From Streptomyces sp. GESEQ-35 (GTDB lineage Bacteria > Actinomycetota > Actinomycetes > Streptomycetales > Streptomycetaceae), in NCBI RefSeq assembly GCF_017948485.1, contig NZ_JAFFSX010000001.1:682001-746000 (forward strand): 64,000 nt of DNA, read 5' to 3'. The position numbers and the translations under genes are program-made. Below, in pieces: positions 16,094 to 24,852 of this stretch. Every line of letters starts with the position of its first letter. Position 1 is the first letter of the stretch. The notes beneath the pieces were generated by a model, which saw only the letters and a program-made list of their open reading frames with translations, searched no databases and was not told the DNA's origin.

Positions 16094-17460
16094 GCCTCGC
16101 CGCTCCGCCCCAGGACCCCGACGCCCCCCGCTTCCGGGTCCGTCCACCCGCCAACTGGATCAACGACCCCAACGGGCCCTTCCGTTGGCGCGGCCGCTAC
16201 CACCTCTTCTACCAGCACAACCCCGAGGCTCCGGTCCACACGAACGTCCACTGGGGCCATGTCTCCAGCCCCGACCTGGCGCGGTGGGAGCACCACCCAG
16301 TGGCGCTCACGCCGACTCCCGGCGGCCCGGACGAGGCGGGTTGCTGGTCCGGGTGTGTGGTCGAGGACGACGACGTGCCGACCGCGGTGTACACGGGTGT
16401 CGACCGCCACCACACCGGCCTCGGCACCATCTGCCTGGCGCGGGCGCTGGTCCCGGAGGACGAGACGCTCACCGACTGGAAGCCGCTGCCCACACCCGTC
16501 GTGACCGGCCCGCCCGCCGGTCTGGACGTGGTGATGTTCCGTGACCCGTTCGTCTTCCGGCACGGAGGCCGCCGCTGGGCGCTGGTCGGCGCGGGTCACG
16601 GGGACGGCACCCCGTCGGTGCTGCTGTACGACTGCGAGAACCTGACCGACTGGCGGTTCGCCGGAGTGCTCCTGGACGGCAACGACCCTGTGGCCGCCGA
16701 CGTGTTCGGCGACGGGGCGGTCGGCTGGGAGTGCCCACAGCTCTTCGTGACCGCGGCCGGGGAATGGGTGCTGGTGGTGTCGCTGTGGGACGGGAAACCG
16801 TGCACGACGGGCTATCTGACGGGACGTCTGGAACCGTACGGCGACGGCGGATTGCGTTTCCGGCCGTACACCGGAGGCCCGCTCGACCACGGTCGCGCCT
16901 TCTACGCGCCCGCCGTACTCCAGGAATCGGACCGGGCGTTGATGTGGGGCTGGTCCTGGGAGGCCCGTGAGCAGAGCGAGGTGGACAGCGCCGGTTGGGC
17001 CGGTGTCCTCACCGCGCCCCGTGTCGTCGACGTACACCCCGACGGATCGCTGCGGGTCGTCCCGGCCCCTGAGCTCGAACTGCTGCGTGCGACCGAGCCG
17101 TTCGTGACCGCAGCGGGCCGGGTGCCGCTTCCGCAGTCGTACGACGTGACAGTGAGCGCCGACGCCCCGACGACGGTGAATCTGCCGGGCTCGGCGGTTC
17201 ATCTGGACCCGGGCGAGCGAACCGTGGTGTTCGAACTCGGGGTGGACGGTTCCGCGCCGATCGTGGTGCGCGTGCCGGGCGGGGAGCGTCTGGAGGTGCG
17301 TGTCCTCGTCGACGGTTCGCTGCTGGAACTGTTCGTCGGGGACCGGGCCATGGTGACCGAGCGGGTCTACCGGCGCTCGGACGATGTGCCCGAGCTCGTC
17401 GTGGCGGGCCCCACGGCCGCCGTCACCGGGTGGGAACTGGTCCCACCGACGCTCGGCTGA
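16090..17460 (+). CDS. Cytoplasmic glycoside hydrolase family 32 beta-fructosidase
   Basis: 456 residues if translation begins at the TTG that overlaps the permease stop (TTGA); the conserved NWINDPNGP begins only about 20 residues later, leaving no better start. The catalytic residues are all present: D26 in WINDPNG, D152 in FRDPFVF and E214 in WECPQLF. There is no signal peptide, so this enzyme should split imported fructo-oligosaccharides or sucrose inside the cell, complementing the secreted GH32. It closes the transporter operon and overlaps the convergent LacI gene by 38 bp. Confidence 0.9.
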   Translation: MSLAAPPQDPDAPRFRVRPPANWINDPNGPFRWRGRYHLFYQHNPEAPVHTNVHWGHVSSPDLARWEHHPVALTPTPGGPDEAGCWSGCVVEDDDVPTAVYTGVDRHHTGLGTICLARALVPEDETLTDWKPLPTPVVTGPPAGLDVVMFRDPFVFRHGGRRWALVGAGHGDGTPSVLLYDCENLTDWRFAGVLLDGNDPVAADVFGDGAVGWECPQLFVTAAGEWVLVVSLWDGKPCTTGYLTGRLEPYGDGGLRFRPYTGGPLDHGRAFYAPAVLQESDRALMWGWSWEAREQSEVDSAGWAGVLTAPRVVDVHPDGSLRVVPAPELELLRATEPFVTAAGRVPLPQSYDVTVSADAPTTVNLPGSAVHLDPGERTVVFELGVDGSAPIVVRVPGGERLEVRVLVDGSLLELFVGDRAMVTERVYRRSDDVPELVVAGPTAAVTGWELVPPTLG

Positions 17461-18505
17461 TCACCGGGCAGGCGAGCCGCCGAACGGTGGCCGGCGGTGT
17501 GCGGCCGGTGTCGATGGCGTCGAGCAGCAGCTGGGCGGCGCCCTCGCCCATCGCCCGGTGCGGCAGCGCGACCGAGGTGAGGGGCGGGGTCAGGAAGGCG
17601 GCCATGTGCTCCTGGTCGTCGTAGCCCACGACCGACAGGCTGTCGGGGACGGCGATCCCGAACCGGGTCGCGGCGTGCAGGACACCCGCCGCGACCCGGT
17701 CGTTGTAGCAGAAGATCCCGGTGGGGCGCCGCGCGGCGGGGGCGTCGGCGAGCAGCTGCTCGGCGCCTCGGTAGCCGCCGGAGATCTCACCTCCGGTCCG
17801 TACGACCCACTCCTTGGGCACGGTGATCCCCTCGGCCCGCAGCGCGTCGCGGAAGCCACGCAGACGTTCCACCGACGCGATGTCGTCCTGCCCGCCGACC
17901 AGCGCGACCCTGCGGTGGCCCTGGTCGAGGAGCAGCCTCGCGGCCGTACGGCCGCCGGCGCGCTCGGCGGGGATGACGGCGGGCAGCGAGTCGTCTTCGG
18001 GCAGGCAGTTGGCGAGCACCGAGTGGGTGCGGTGCAGGCCCTCGGGGACGCGGACGCGGCGCAGGGACATGGCCGCGTAGATGATGCCGTCCACCCTCCG
18101 GTCGAGGAGTTCGGCGACGGCCGCGTCCTCCTTGGCCGGGTCGCCGCCGGAGTCGACGGTCAGGATCAGGTGCTCGCTGCCCCAGGCCGTCTCCATCGCG
18201 CCACGCAGCAGCCTGCCCGCGAACGGCGACGAGGCGATCTCGTCGGTGACCAGCCCGATCACGGCCGTACGGCTGCGGCGCAGGCCACGGGCGAGGGGGT
18301 CGGGCCGGTAGCCGAGCTGGGCTGCGGCCTGCCGGATGCGTTCCTGGGTGGCGGGCGAGAGGTTGCCCTGGGCCCGGCCGTTGAACACGAACGACACCGC
18401 GGTGTGCGACACCCCGGCCAGCCGGGCGACGTCCCGCGAGGTGGGACGCGCGGTGCCCGTCGTATGCCTGTCCCCGGCGCTGTCCATGCCGTCCGCCGCC
18501 CTCAT
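17423..18505 (-). CDS. LacI family transcriptional regulator (probable fructan repressor)
   Basis: 360 residues from the ATG at 18505; an in-frame ATG at 18487 would give 354. The DNA-binding region is standard: SRDVARLAGVSHTAVSFVFN with the hinge YRPDPLARGLRR, followed by a periplasmic-binding-protein-like effector domain (AVIGLVTDEIASSPFAG, GIFCYNDRVAAGVLHA, VPDSLSVVGYDDQEHMAAF). It sits at the end of the sugar operon in convergent orientation, and two CTAAC-type operators lie in the divergent promoter region it probably controls. A TTGATCAA palindrome at 18530-18537, upstream of its own start, could be a separate regulatory site. Confidence 0.92.
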   Translation of the reverse strand: MRAADGMDSAGDRHTTGTARPTSRDVARLAGVSHTAVSFVFNGRAQGNLSPATQERIRQAAAQLGYRPDPLARGLRRSRTAVIGLVTDEIASSPFAGRLLRGAMETAWGSEHLILTVDSGGDPAKEDAAVAELLDRRVDGIIYAAMSLRRVRVPEGLHRTHSVLANCLPEDDSLPAVIPAERAGGRTAARLLLDQGHRRVALVGGQDDIASVERLRGFRDALRAEGITVPKEWVVRTGGEISGGYRGAEQLLADAPAARRPTGIFCYNDRVAAGVLHAATRFGIAVPDSLSVVGYDDQEHMAAFLTPPLTSVALPHRAMGEGAAQLLLDAIDTGRTPPATVRRLACPVISRASVGPVPTR

Positions 18506-18625
18506 CCCCCACCCGTCCGGTTGATCAAGTCTCAGCCTATCCGGCCCCTGGCCGCATCGGACCTGCCCGCCCCGGCGGGAGCTCCCATACTGGCTGTACG
18601 AGACAGTCAACGGGAAGGTCCGACC

Positions 18626-19456
18626 GTGCTCAGCATCCCGGCACACACCCTCAATGACGGCACGACGATCCCCGCCATCGGCCTGGGTACCTGGCCGATG
18701 AACGACGCGCAGGCCGAGCAGGCGGTGCGCGGCGCGTTGGAGACGGGCTACCGGCTGGTCGACACGGCGACGAACTACCGCAACGAGACCGGCGTCGGCC
18801 GTGGCATCGCGAGCAGCGCCGTCCCCCGCGAGGAGGTCGTGGTGACGACGAAACTTCCGGGACGGCACCACGGCTACGAGGAGACCCTCGCCTCCTTCGA
18901 GGAGTCCCGGGACCGTCTCGGCCTGGACTACGTCGACCTGTATCTCATCCACTGGCCGCTCCCCCGGGTCGACAAGTACGTCGACTCGTGGAAGGCCATG
19001 ATCAAGCTGCGTGAGGACGGCCTGGTGCGGTCGATCGGCGTCTCCAACTTCACGGCCGAGCACATCGAACGGCTGGAGAAGGAGACGGGGGTCCTGCCGT
19101 CCGTGAACCAGATCGAGCTGCACCCGTTGTTCCCTCAGGAGGACCTGCGCGCCTTCCACGCCGGCAAGGGCATCGTCACGGAGAGCTGGAGCCCGCTGGG
19201 CCGTGGCTCCCAACTGCTGGAGGACCCCGTGGTCGTCGGTGTCGCCGAGGCACACGGGGTGCAGCCCGGCCAGGTCGTGCTGCGCTGGCACACACAGCTG
19301 GGCGCGGTGCCCATCCCGAAGTCGGCCAGCCCCGGGCGGCAGCGCGAGAACCTCGACGTCTTCGGCTTCGAACTCGATCCCGCCCAGATGGAGGCTCTTG
19401 CCGACCGCACCCATCGGCGCCTGGGCGGGGACCCCGAAGTGCACGAGGAGTTCTGA
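18626..19456 (+). CDS. Aldo/keto reductase
   Basis: 276 residues from a GTG start (preceded by GGGAAGG). The AKR active-site tetrad is visible as D46 and Y51 (LVDTATNYRNE), K76 (TTKLPG) and H109 (YLIHWP). The NADPH-binding C-terminal part reads PIPKSASPGRQRENLDVFGF. Length and order match AKR5-like 2,5-diketo-gluconate reductase relatives, NADPH-dependent enzymes that reduce small aldehydes and ketones. It is divergent from the LacI gene over a 120-bp gap and is probably expressed on its own. Confidence 0.93.
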   Translation: MLSIPAHTLNDGTTIPAIGLGTWPMNDAQAEQAVRGALETGYRLVDTATNYRNETGVGRGIASSAVPREEVVVTTKLPGRHHGYEETLASFEESRDRLGLDYVDLYLIHWPLPRVDKYVDSWKAMIKLREDGLVRSIGVSNFTAEHIERLEKETGVLPSVNQIELHPLFPQEDLRAFHAGKGIVTESWSPLGRGSQLLEDPVVVGVAEAHGVQPGQVVLRWHTQLGAVPIPKSASPGRQRENLDVFGFELDPAQMEALADRTHRRLGGDPEVHEEF

Positions 19457-19563
19457 GCCGGCCCGGAGTTCATGACCGGAATTCGCCCCAACCGGCCTCC
19501 CGCGCCTCTATGTTCGCAGCGGCACGTCATAGATCGTCCGCTCACACCGGGAGACCCGTACCC

Positions 19564-19998
19564 ATGCGCATCGTCCTCCGTACCGCCATAACCGGGGCGG
19601 TCGCCGCCGCCACGTTTCTGACCTGTGGCACCGCTCAGGCGACACCGGCCGGTCCGGGAGTCACCGGCCGGGTGATCACCCAGACCACCGTCGGGGACAC
19701 CGACTACATCCTGCGGGAGATCACCATCCCGCCGGGACAGGCGACCGGCTGGCACTACCACGACGGTCCCCTGTACGGCGTCGTGCAGGAGGGAACGCTC
19801 AGCCACTTCGACTCCAGCTGCGCGTCCGACGGCCTGTATCCGAAGGGCAGCACCATTCAGGAGCCTGCCGGGCAGGCCAATGTCCACATCGGCCGGAATC
19901 TGGGCGACACGGCGGTCGTACTCGACGTGCTGTACGTCCTGCCGCACGGGGCGCCGTTCTCCGAGGACGCGGCGAATCCGGGCTGCCCGTTCGAGTGA
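19564..19998 (+). CDS. Secreted small cupin-domain protein
   Basis: 144 residues with a clear Sec signal peptide (RTAITGAVAAATFLTCGTAQA, cleavage likely before TPAGPG). The mature part has cupin motif 1 (GQATGWHYHDGPLYGVVQEG), with two metal-type histidines, and motif 2 near AGQANVHIGRNLGD. Small exported cupins of this kind are common in Streptomyces but have no defined function; metal binding is likely. Its stop codon abuts the stop of the convergent phosphatase gene with no gap. Confidence 0.82.
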   Translation: MRIVLRTAITGAVAAATFLTCGTAQATPAGPGVTGRVITQTTVGDTDYILREITIPPGQATGWHYHDGPLYGVVQEGTLSHFDSSCASDGLYPKGSTIQEPAGQANVHIGRNLGDTAVVLDVLYVLPHGAPFSEDAANPGCPFE

Positions 19999-22335
19999 TC
20001 ACACCGGTGACAGCTGCTGTTCGGCCCAGATCGTCTTGCCCCGGACGGTCTGGCGGCTGCCCCAGCGCTGGGTGAGCTGGGCGACCAGGAGGAGGCCGCG
20101 GCCGCCCTCGTCGTAGGCGTGTGCGCGGCGCAGATGCGGTGAGGTGGAACTGCCGTCGGAGACCTCGCAGATGAGGGTGCGGTCGCGGATCAGCCGCAGC
20201 CGGATGGGCGGTTCGCCGTAGCGGATGGCGTTGGTGACGAGTTCGCTGACGACCAGTTCGGTGACGAAGGCCTCCTCGTCCAGTCCCCACGCGGCCAGTT
20301 GCTCGGTGGCCTGCTGCCGGGTGACGGCCACGTGCGCGGGGTCCGGGATCACGTCCCAGGTGGCGACCCGGTCGGTGCCCAGCGCCCGGGTGCGGGCGAG
20401 CAGCAGGGCCACGTCGTCGCTGGGGTCTTCCGGCAGTACGGCCTTCAGCACCGTGTCGCACAGGGCGTCCAGGGTGTCCGTGCGGGCGGTCAGGGCACGG
20501 CACAGTTCGGAGGTGGCGTGGTCGACATCGCGGTCCCGGTCCTCGATGAGGCCGTCCGTGTACAGGGCGACGACGGCTCCCTCGGGGAGTTCCACCTCCA
20601 CCGACTCGAAGGGCAGCCCGCCGACGCCGAGCGGGGGCCCGGCGTTGAGTTCGAGGAGCCGCGCGGTGCCGTCGGGGAGGACCACGGCCGGCGGGGGGTG
20701 TCCGGCGGCGGCCATGGTGAGGCACCGGGTGACCGGGTCGTAGACGGCGTACAGGCAGGTGGCGCCCAGTTCGGCTGCCTCGTCGTCGCGGTCGTCCGCC
20801 GCCAGATGGGTGACCAGGTCGTCCAGGTGGGTGAGGAGTTCGTCCGGAGGCAGGTCCACGTCGGCGAGGGTGCGGACGGCCGTGCACAGGCGGCCCATGG
20901 TCGCCGACGACGGGATGCCGTGCCCGACGACGTCGCCGACGACCAGGGCGACCCGGCTGCCGGACAGCGGGATCACGTCGAACCAGTCGCCGCCGATGCC
21001 CGCGAGGGACCCGGAGGGCAGATAGCGGTGAGCGACCTCGACCGCCGCCTGTCCGGGCAGTCCCCGCGGCAGCAGGCTGTGCTGGAGGGCCAGCGCGGTC
21101 GTGCGTTCGCGGGCGAAGCGGCGGGCGTTGTCGACGCAGACGGCGGCCCGGCTGGCGAGTTCCTCGGCGAGGACGGCGTCGTCCTCGCCGTAGTCGTCGG
21201 GGTGGGCGATACGGACGGCGACCGCGACGCCCAGGGTGGTGCCGCGGGCCCGCAGCGGCACCGCGAGCATCGAGTGGACGCCCCTGCGGTAGGAGCTCCC
21301 CGCCGGGGCCCGCGCGTTGCGTTCGGCGACCCAGCGCATGAAGTCCGGCTCGCCCGCCTGGCTGAGGACGGCCCGCCCTTCCCGTAGCGCCCGGGCGGGC
21401 GGCGAGTACGCGGGGTAGACGTCCGTCCCGCCCACGCGCACGGCCGCCTCCGGGGTGCCCTCGGTGCCGGAGCCGTGGGCGACGCGGCGCAGGACGACCT
21501 CCCCGTCCAGTGCCGTCGGGGACTCGTCCGCGCCGAGGACCCAGTCGAGCAGGTCCACGCTGGCGAAGTCGGCGTACCGCGGGGCCAGGAGTTCCACCAG
21601 TTCCTCGGCGGTCCGCACCACGTCCAGGGTGGTGCCGATGGCGGCCGCCGCGTGATTGAGCAGGGCGAGCCGCTGTCGGGCCCAGTACTGCTCGGTGCTG
21701 TCGAGCGCCGCCAGGGCGACACCGGTCACTTCACCGGAGGCGTCCCGCAGGGGCCACATCTCGATGCTCCAGGCGTGTTCCCGGTTGTGCGCGGGCGCGC
21801 CGGCGAAGCTCTCGTAGTGGACCGGCCGACCCGTCTCGGCGACGCGGCGCAGATTGCTGTGGAAGCCCCGGCTGTGCTCGGCGTCCTCCACGGTCTCCGG
21901 GAAGGGCCTGCCGAGCAGGACATCCTCCGGTACGCCCATCACCCGGCAGGCCGTGTCATTGAGGCGCAGATAGTGCTGCCGGGTGTCGAAGACCGACATC
22001 GACATGGACGCCTGCTGGAAGGCCTGTCCCGCCAGGGTGGGTTCGGGGCTGCCGGGCCGGGCCGTGATCACATGTCCGCCGGGTGCGCCGCCCGGGCCCA
22101 GCACGGCGGTCGCCTGCACGGGCAGCGCGACAGTGGAGCCGTCACGGTGACGCAGCACGACGGAGCCGGCCAGCGCGGTCACGGCCTCCGGCGACGGGTC
22201 CTCGGCGAGCAGATCCCGCACCGCCCGTCCGACGGCCTCCTCTGCCGGGTATCCGGTCAGCCGCCGGGCACCCTCGCTCCACCCCGTTACGACACCCGAG
22301 GCATCGATGATCACCGTGGCGGAGACGTGCTCCAT
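19999..22335 (-). CDS. SpoIIE-type PP2C phosphatase with PAS, GAF and anti-sigma-like ATPase domains
   Basis: 778 residues from the ATG at 22335; a TTG 36 bp upstream is also possible. Domain order: PAS (about 1-100, IIDASGVVTGWSEGARRLTGY), second PAS (about 110-225), GAF (about 240-395), SpoIIE phosphatase (about 415-630, GGDWFDVIPL, VVGDVVGHG, VVALYTDGLIEDRD) and a C-terminal HATPase_c (about 640-770, ELVVSELVTNAIRYG, EGGRGLLLVAQL). Such proteins dephosphorylate anti-anti-sigma factors and may also phosphorylate them through the ATPase domain, tuning alternative sigma factors to small-molecule or redox signals. It is monocistronic. Confidence 0.93.
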   Translation of the reverse strand: MEHVSATVIIDASGVVTGWSEGARRLTGYPAEEAVGRAVRDLLAEDPSPEAVTALAGSVVLRHRDGSTVALPVQATAVLGPGGAPGGHVITARPGSPEPTLAGQAFQQASMSMSVFDTRQHYLRLNDTACRVMGVPEDVLLGRPFPETVEDAEHSRGFHSNLRRVAETGRPVHYESFAGAPAHNREHAWSIEMWPLRDASGEVTGVALAALDSTEQYWARQRLALLNHAAAAIGTTLDVVRTAEELVELLAPRYADFASVDLLDWVLGADESPTALDGEVVLRRVAHGSGTEGTPEAAVRVGGTDVYPAYSPPARALREGRAVLSQAGEPDFMRWVAERNARAPAGSSYRRGVHSMLAVPLRARGTTLGVAVAVRIAHPDDYGEDDAVLAEELASRAAVCVDNARRFARERTTALALQHSLLPRGLPGQAAVEVAHRYLPSGSLAGIGGDWFDVIPLSGSRVALVVGDVVGHGIPSSATMGRLCTAVRTLADVDLPPDELLTHLDDLVTHLAADDRDDEAAELGATCLYAVYDPVTRCLTMAAAGHPPPAVVLPDGTARLLELNAGPPLGVGGLPFESVEVELPEGAVVALYTDGLIEDRDRDVDHATSELCRALTARTDTLDALCDTVLKAVLPEDPSDDVALLLARTRALGTDRVATWDVIPDPAHVAVTRQQATEQLAAWGLDEEAFVTELVVSELVTNAIRYGEPPIRLRLIRDRTLICEVSDGSSTSPHLRRAHAYDEGGRGLLLVAQLTQRWGSRQTVRGKTIWAEQQLSPV

Positions 22336-22401
22336 ATCGTCCAGAATGGCCCTCTTATGGGGCCGTATCAACCGCCGCCCGCGCCCTGTGCGGGTCCGGG
22401 G

Positions 22402-22869
22402 TCACTTCCGGTGGGCACGCAGCGCGGCGAGGGCCCGGTCGGCGTGGGTGTTCATCCGCAGCTCGCTGTGGACGACCTCGAGGACTGTGCGGTCCTCCGC
22501 GATGACGTAGGTGACGCGCTTGGTGGGTGCGATGGAGAAGCCGCGCTTCACCCCGAACTGTTCCCGGACCGTCCCGTCGACGTCGGACAGCAGCGGCATG
22601 CCCAGCGTGTGGCGGTCGGCGAACTCCTGCTGGCGCTCCACGGAGTCGCCGCTGATACCGACGGGGCGGGCGCCGGCCGCGGCGAACTCGGCGGCCAGGT
22701 CCCGGAAGTGGCACGCCTCGGCGGTGCAGCCGGTGGAGAGGGCGGCGGGGTAGAAGAACAGCACCACCGGGCCCTCGGCGAGCAGCTCGGTCAGACTGCG
22801 GCGGGTGCCGGTCTCGTCCGCCAGCTCGAAGTCCTCGGCCTTGTCCCCGACCCCTATGCGTCCGCTCAC
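22402..22869 (-). CDS. Peroxiredoxin, BCP/PrxQ type
   Basis: 155 residues from a GTG preceded by GAGGGG. Two cysteines, C48 and C53, in FYPAALSTGCTAEACHF match the peroxidatic and resolving residues of atypical 2-Cys PrxQ/BCP enzymes, which reduce hydrogen peroxide and organic hydroperoxides using thioredoxin. The rest (LAAEFAAAGARPVGISGDSVERQQEFADRH split over two strands and helices) is typical. It lies 66 bp upstream of the SpoIIE gene in the same direction. Confidence 0.93.
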   Translation of the reverse strand: MSGRIGVGDKAEDFELADETGTRRSLTELLAEGPVVLFFYPAALSTGCTAEACHFRDLAAEFAAAGARPVGISGDSVERQQEFADRHTLGMPLLSDVDGTVREQFGVKRGFSIAPTKRVTYVIAEDRTVLEVVHSELRMNTHADRALAALRAHRK

Positions 22870-22900
22870 TGTGTGCCCCTCATGTGATTCCTGCACGCGA

Positions 22901-23080
22901 TTACCGGAGGGTAGCGCGGTCGACAGCCCTTCCCGGAAGGGGGGCATGCCTCGAAGAGAGGCCCTGGGTGCGGCGGTTGCGCGCTCCGGGCGTGTAGCCG
23001 AACGAGCGGCGGAAGACGTCGATGAACGCGCTGGTGGAGAACCAGCCGCAGCGGTGCGCGACCGCCGGATCACGGTGGTG
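22901..23080 (-). pseudogene. Remnant of an AraC-family regulator (C-terminal helix-turn-helix only)
   Basis: Read on the minus strand, this stretch encodes DPAVAHRCGWFSTSAFIDVF followed by RRSFGYTPGAR, the second helix-turn-helix of AraC/GlxA-type regulators, and ends at a TAA (22901-22903). No start or upstream AraC domain is present before the MarR gene, so only the last 60 codons or so survive. The rest of the 22870-23190 gap shows no gene. Confidence 0.7.
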
Positions 23081-23190
23081 AAGCTGTCGTACACCCTGAG
23101 CGTCCTCGACGTCCCCGGCGTCGCCCCGGTGCGCTGCCCCCGCTCACTGCCCTGCCCGCGCTGGGCCACCTGCTGCTGCGAGGGCGTAGC

Positions 23191-23712
23191 TCAGGCGGTG
23201 CCCGCGGGCGCCACCGACTCCGCCTCGACGTCGTCGTCGATGGCGTACGACAGGAAGTCGTCGACCATACGGTGGAAGAGGCCGGCGAGCTGACGGAGCT
23301 CCTCCGGGGACCAGTCGCCCAGGGCCAGCTGCATGCCGCGCGCGCCCGCGTCGCGGATGCGGTCGATGGCCTGGCGGCCCGCGTCGGTGAGCTGGATGCG
23401 CTGGGCGCGGCGGTCGTCGGGGTCCGGGACACGGGTGACGTATCCGGCCTTCTGTAGCTGCTGCACGGTGCGCGTGACGTGCGAGGCCTCCACACCGAGC
23501 CGGGTGGCCAGCTCCCCGGGGCGCAGCGGCTCCGAGTCGGCGACCTGGCGCAGCAGCGCCACCGCGGCCCGGTCCAGCGGCACACCGGCCAGGGACATCA
23601 GCCGGTCGTGCTGCCGGGCACGCGTGCTCAGGTAGGTGATGCGGGTGAGCGCCCGCTCGATCTCGATCACTTCCGGGGACGCGGGGGCATCGGGCAGCTC
23701 TGGTGTGGACAT
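23191..23712 (-). CDS. MarR family transcriptional regulator
   Basis: 173 residues from the ATG at 23712; a GTG 9 bp upstream is an alternative. The winged helix is typical: LDRAAVALLRQVADSEPLRPGELATRLGVEASHVTRTVQQLQKAGYVTRVPDPDDRRAQRIQLTDAGRQA, read as consecutive blocks. The final 30 residues form a helix for dimerisation. It lies downstream of and in the same direction as the two FecCD permease genes, 57 bp away from them, with a MarR-like palindrome in the gap, so it may be the third gene of that set or autonomously regulated. Confidence 0.9.
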   Translation of the reverse strand: MSTPELPDAPASPEVIEIERALTRITYLSTRARQHDRLMSLAGVPLDRAAVALLRQVADSEPLRPGELATRLGVEASHVTRTVQQLQKAGYVTRVPDPDDRRAQRIQLTDAGRQAIDRIRDAGARGMQLALGDWSPEELRQLAGLFHRMVDDFLSYAIDDDVEAESVAPAGTA

Positions 23713-23733
23713 ACGAGCCACTTTACCATCTTG

Positions 23734-23746
23734 TTGCGTAACTCAA
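23734..23746. promoter_or_regulatory. Putative MarR operator
   Basis: TTGCGTAACTCAA is a 13-bp imperfect palindrome (10 of 13 positions symmetric) with the TTG...CAA ends common in MarR sites. It lies 21 nt upstream of the MarR ATG, in unusually AT-rich surroundings. Autoregulation is inferred. Confidence 0.45.
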
Positions 23747-23769
23747 TTAATCTACGGCCCGCGCTCGTC

Positions 23770-24852
23770 TCATATCCGGTCCGCCTTGCGCTCCCCTCGC
23801 AGCAGCCAGGCCAGATAGGCGCCGCCCGCCACACCCGTCACCACACCGACCGGCAGCAGGGCGGAGCCGGTGACGCGCTGGGTGGCCAGGTCGGCGGCGG
23901 ACACCAGGAGCGCGCCCGTCCAGGCGGCGGGCAGGACGTTCGGTCCGGCGGCCCGGGTGACGCGGCGCGCCAGCTGGGGCGCGGCCATCGCGACGAACGG
24001 GACCGGCCCGGCGGCCGCGACCGCCAGTGCGGTCAGTCCCGTGCCCGCACACAGCAGCACCAGGCGACTGCGCTCGGGTGGCACTCCGAGCGCGGCTGCG
24101 GTGTCGTCGCCCATCTCGAGCATGGTCAGCCGCCGCGCGTACACCAGGAGGACGGGACCGAACAGCACCAGTCCGAGGGCGGCGATGCGGACGTCGCCCC
24201 AGTCCCGGGCGTTCAGCGAGCCGATCATCCAGCTCGCCGCCTGCGCCGCCTTGCCGATGTCGGCGCGGACGTACAGGAAGCTGGTGACCGAGCCGAGAAC
24301 GGCGGAGGCGCCGATGCCGACGAGAACGAGCCGGTAGCCGTGCACGCCCCGCTTCCACGCCAGCAGATACACGGCGGCCGCGGTGGCGAAGCCGCCCCAC
24401 ACCGCGCCGATCGCGGTCTGCGACGCCCCGGCGTCGAAGATGATGATGGCGACCAGGGCGCCCGCGGAGGCGCCGTTGCCGAAGCCGATGATGTCCGGGC
24501 TGCCCAGCGGATTGCGGGTCAGGGACTGGAACACCGCGCCCGCCATGCCCATCCCGAAACCCACCAGGACGGCCACGAGGGCGCGCGGCAGCCGCAGGTC
24601 GACGACGATGAACTCGGCTCCCGGCGGCCCGTTCCCGGCGAGGGTCCGGACGACCTCCGGCGGCGACAGTTCGTAGCCGCCGGTTCCGATGGCGAGCACC
24701 GTCGCGCACGCGGCCAGTACGACGAGGGCGACGCAGACGACCAGGGCGCGTGTGTCGAACCGCAGCGACCACCGGTCCGTACGCAGCAGCCCACGCCGCA
24801 GGTCGATCCGAACCACCGCCGTCCGGTGCCGTTGGTCCTGGACCGCGCTCAC
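23770..24852 (-). CDS. FecCD-family iron-siderophore ABC transporter permease (second of pair)
   Basis: 360 residues from a GTG that overlaps the stop of the preceding permease (GTGA). Eight to ten hydrophobic segments and the family signature VDLRLPRALVAVLVGFGMG, FQSLTRNPLGSPDIIGFGNGAS and FVAMAAPQLARR identify a BtuC/FepG-type subunit. With its partner it forms the membrane channel of a ferric-siderophore importer. The pair diverges from the esterase gene across an iron box, so it should be induced under iron starvation. No ATPase gene is adjacent. Confidence 0.93.
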   Translation of the reverse strand: MSAVQDQRHRTAVVRIDLRRGLLRTDRWSLRFDTRALVVCVALVVLAACATVLAIGTGGYELSPPEVVRTLAGNGPPGAEFIVVDLRLPRALVAVLVGFGMGMAGAVFQSLTRNPLGSPDIIGFGNGASAGALVAIIIFDAGASQTAIGAVWGGFATAAAVYLLAWKRGVHGYRLVLVGIGASAVLGSVTSFLYVRADIGKAAQAASWMIGSLNARDWGDVRIAALGLVLFGPVLLVYARRLTMLEMGDDTAAALGVPPERSRLVLLCAGTGLTALAVAAAGPVPFVAMAAPQLARRVTRAAGPNVLPAAWTGALLVSAADLATQRVTGSALLPVGVVTGVAGGAYLAWLLRGERKADRI

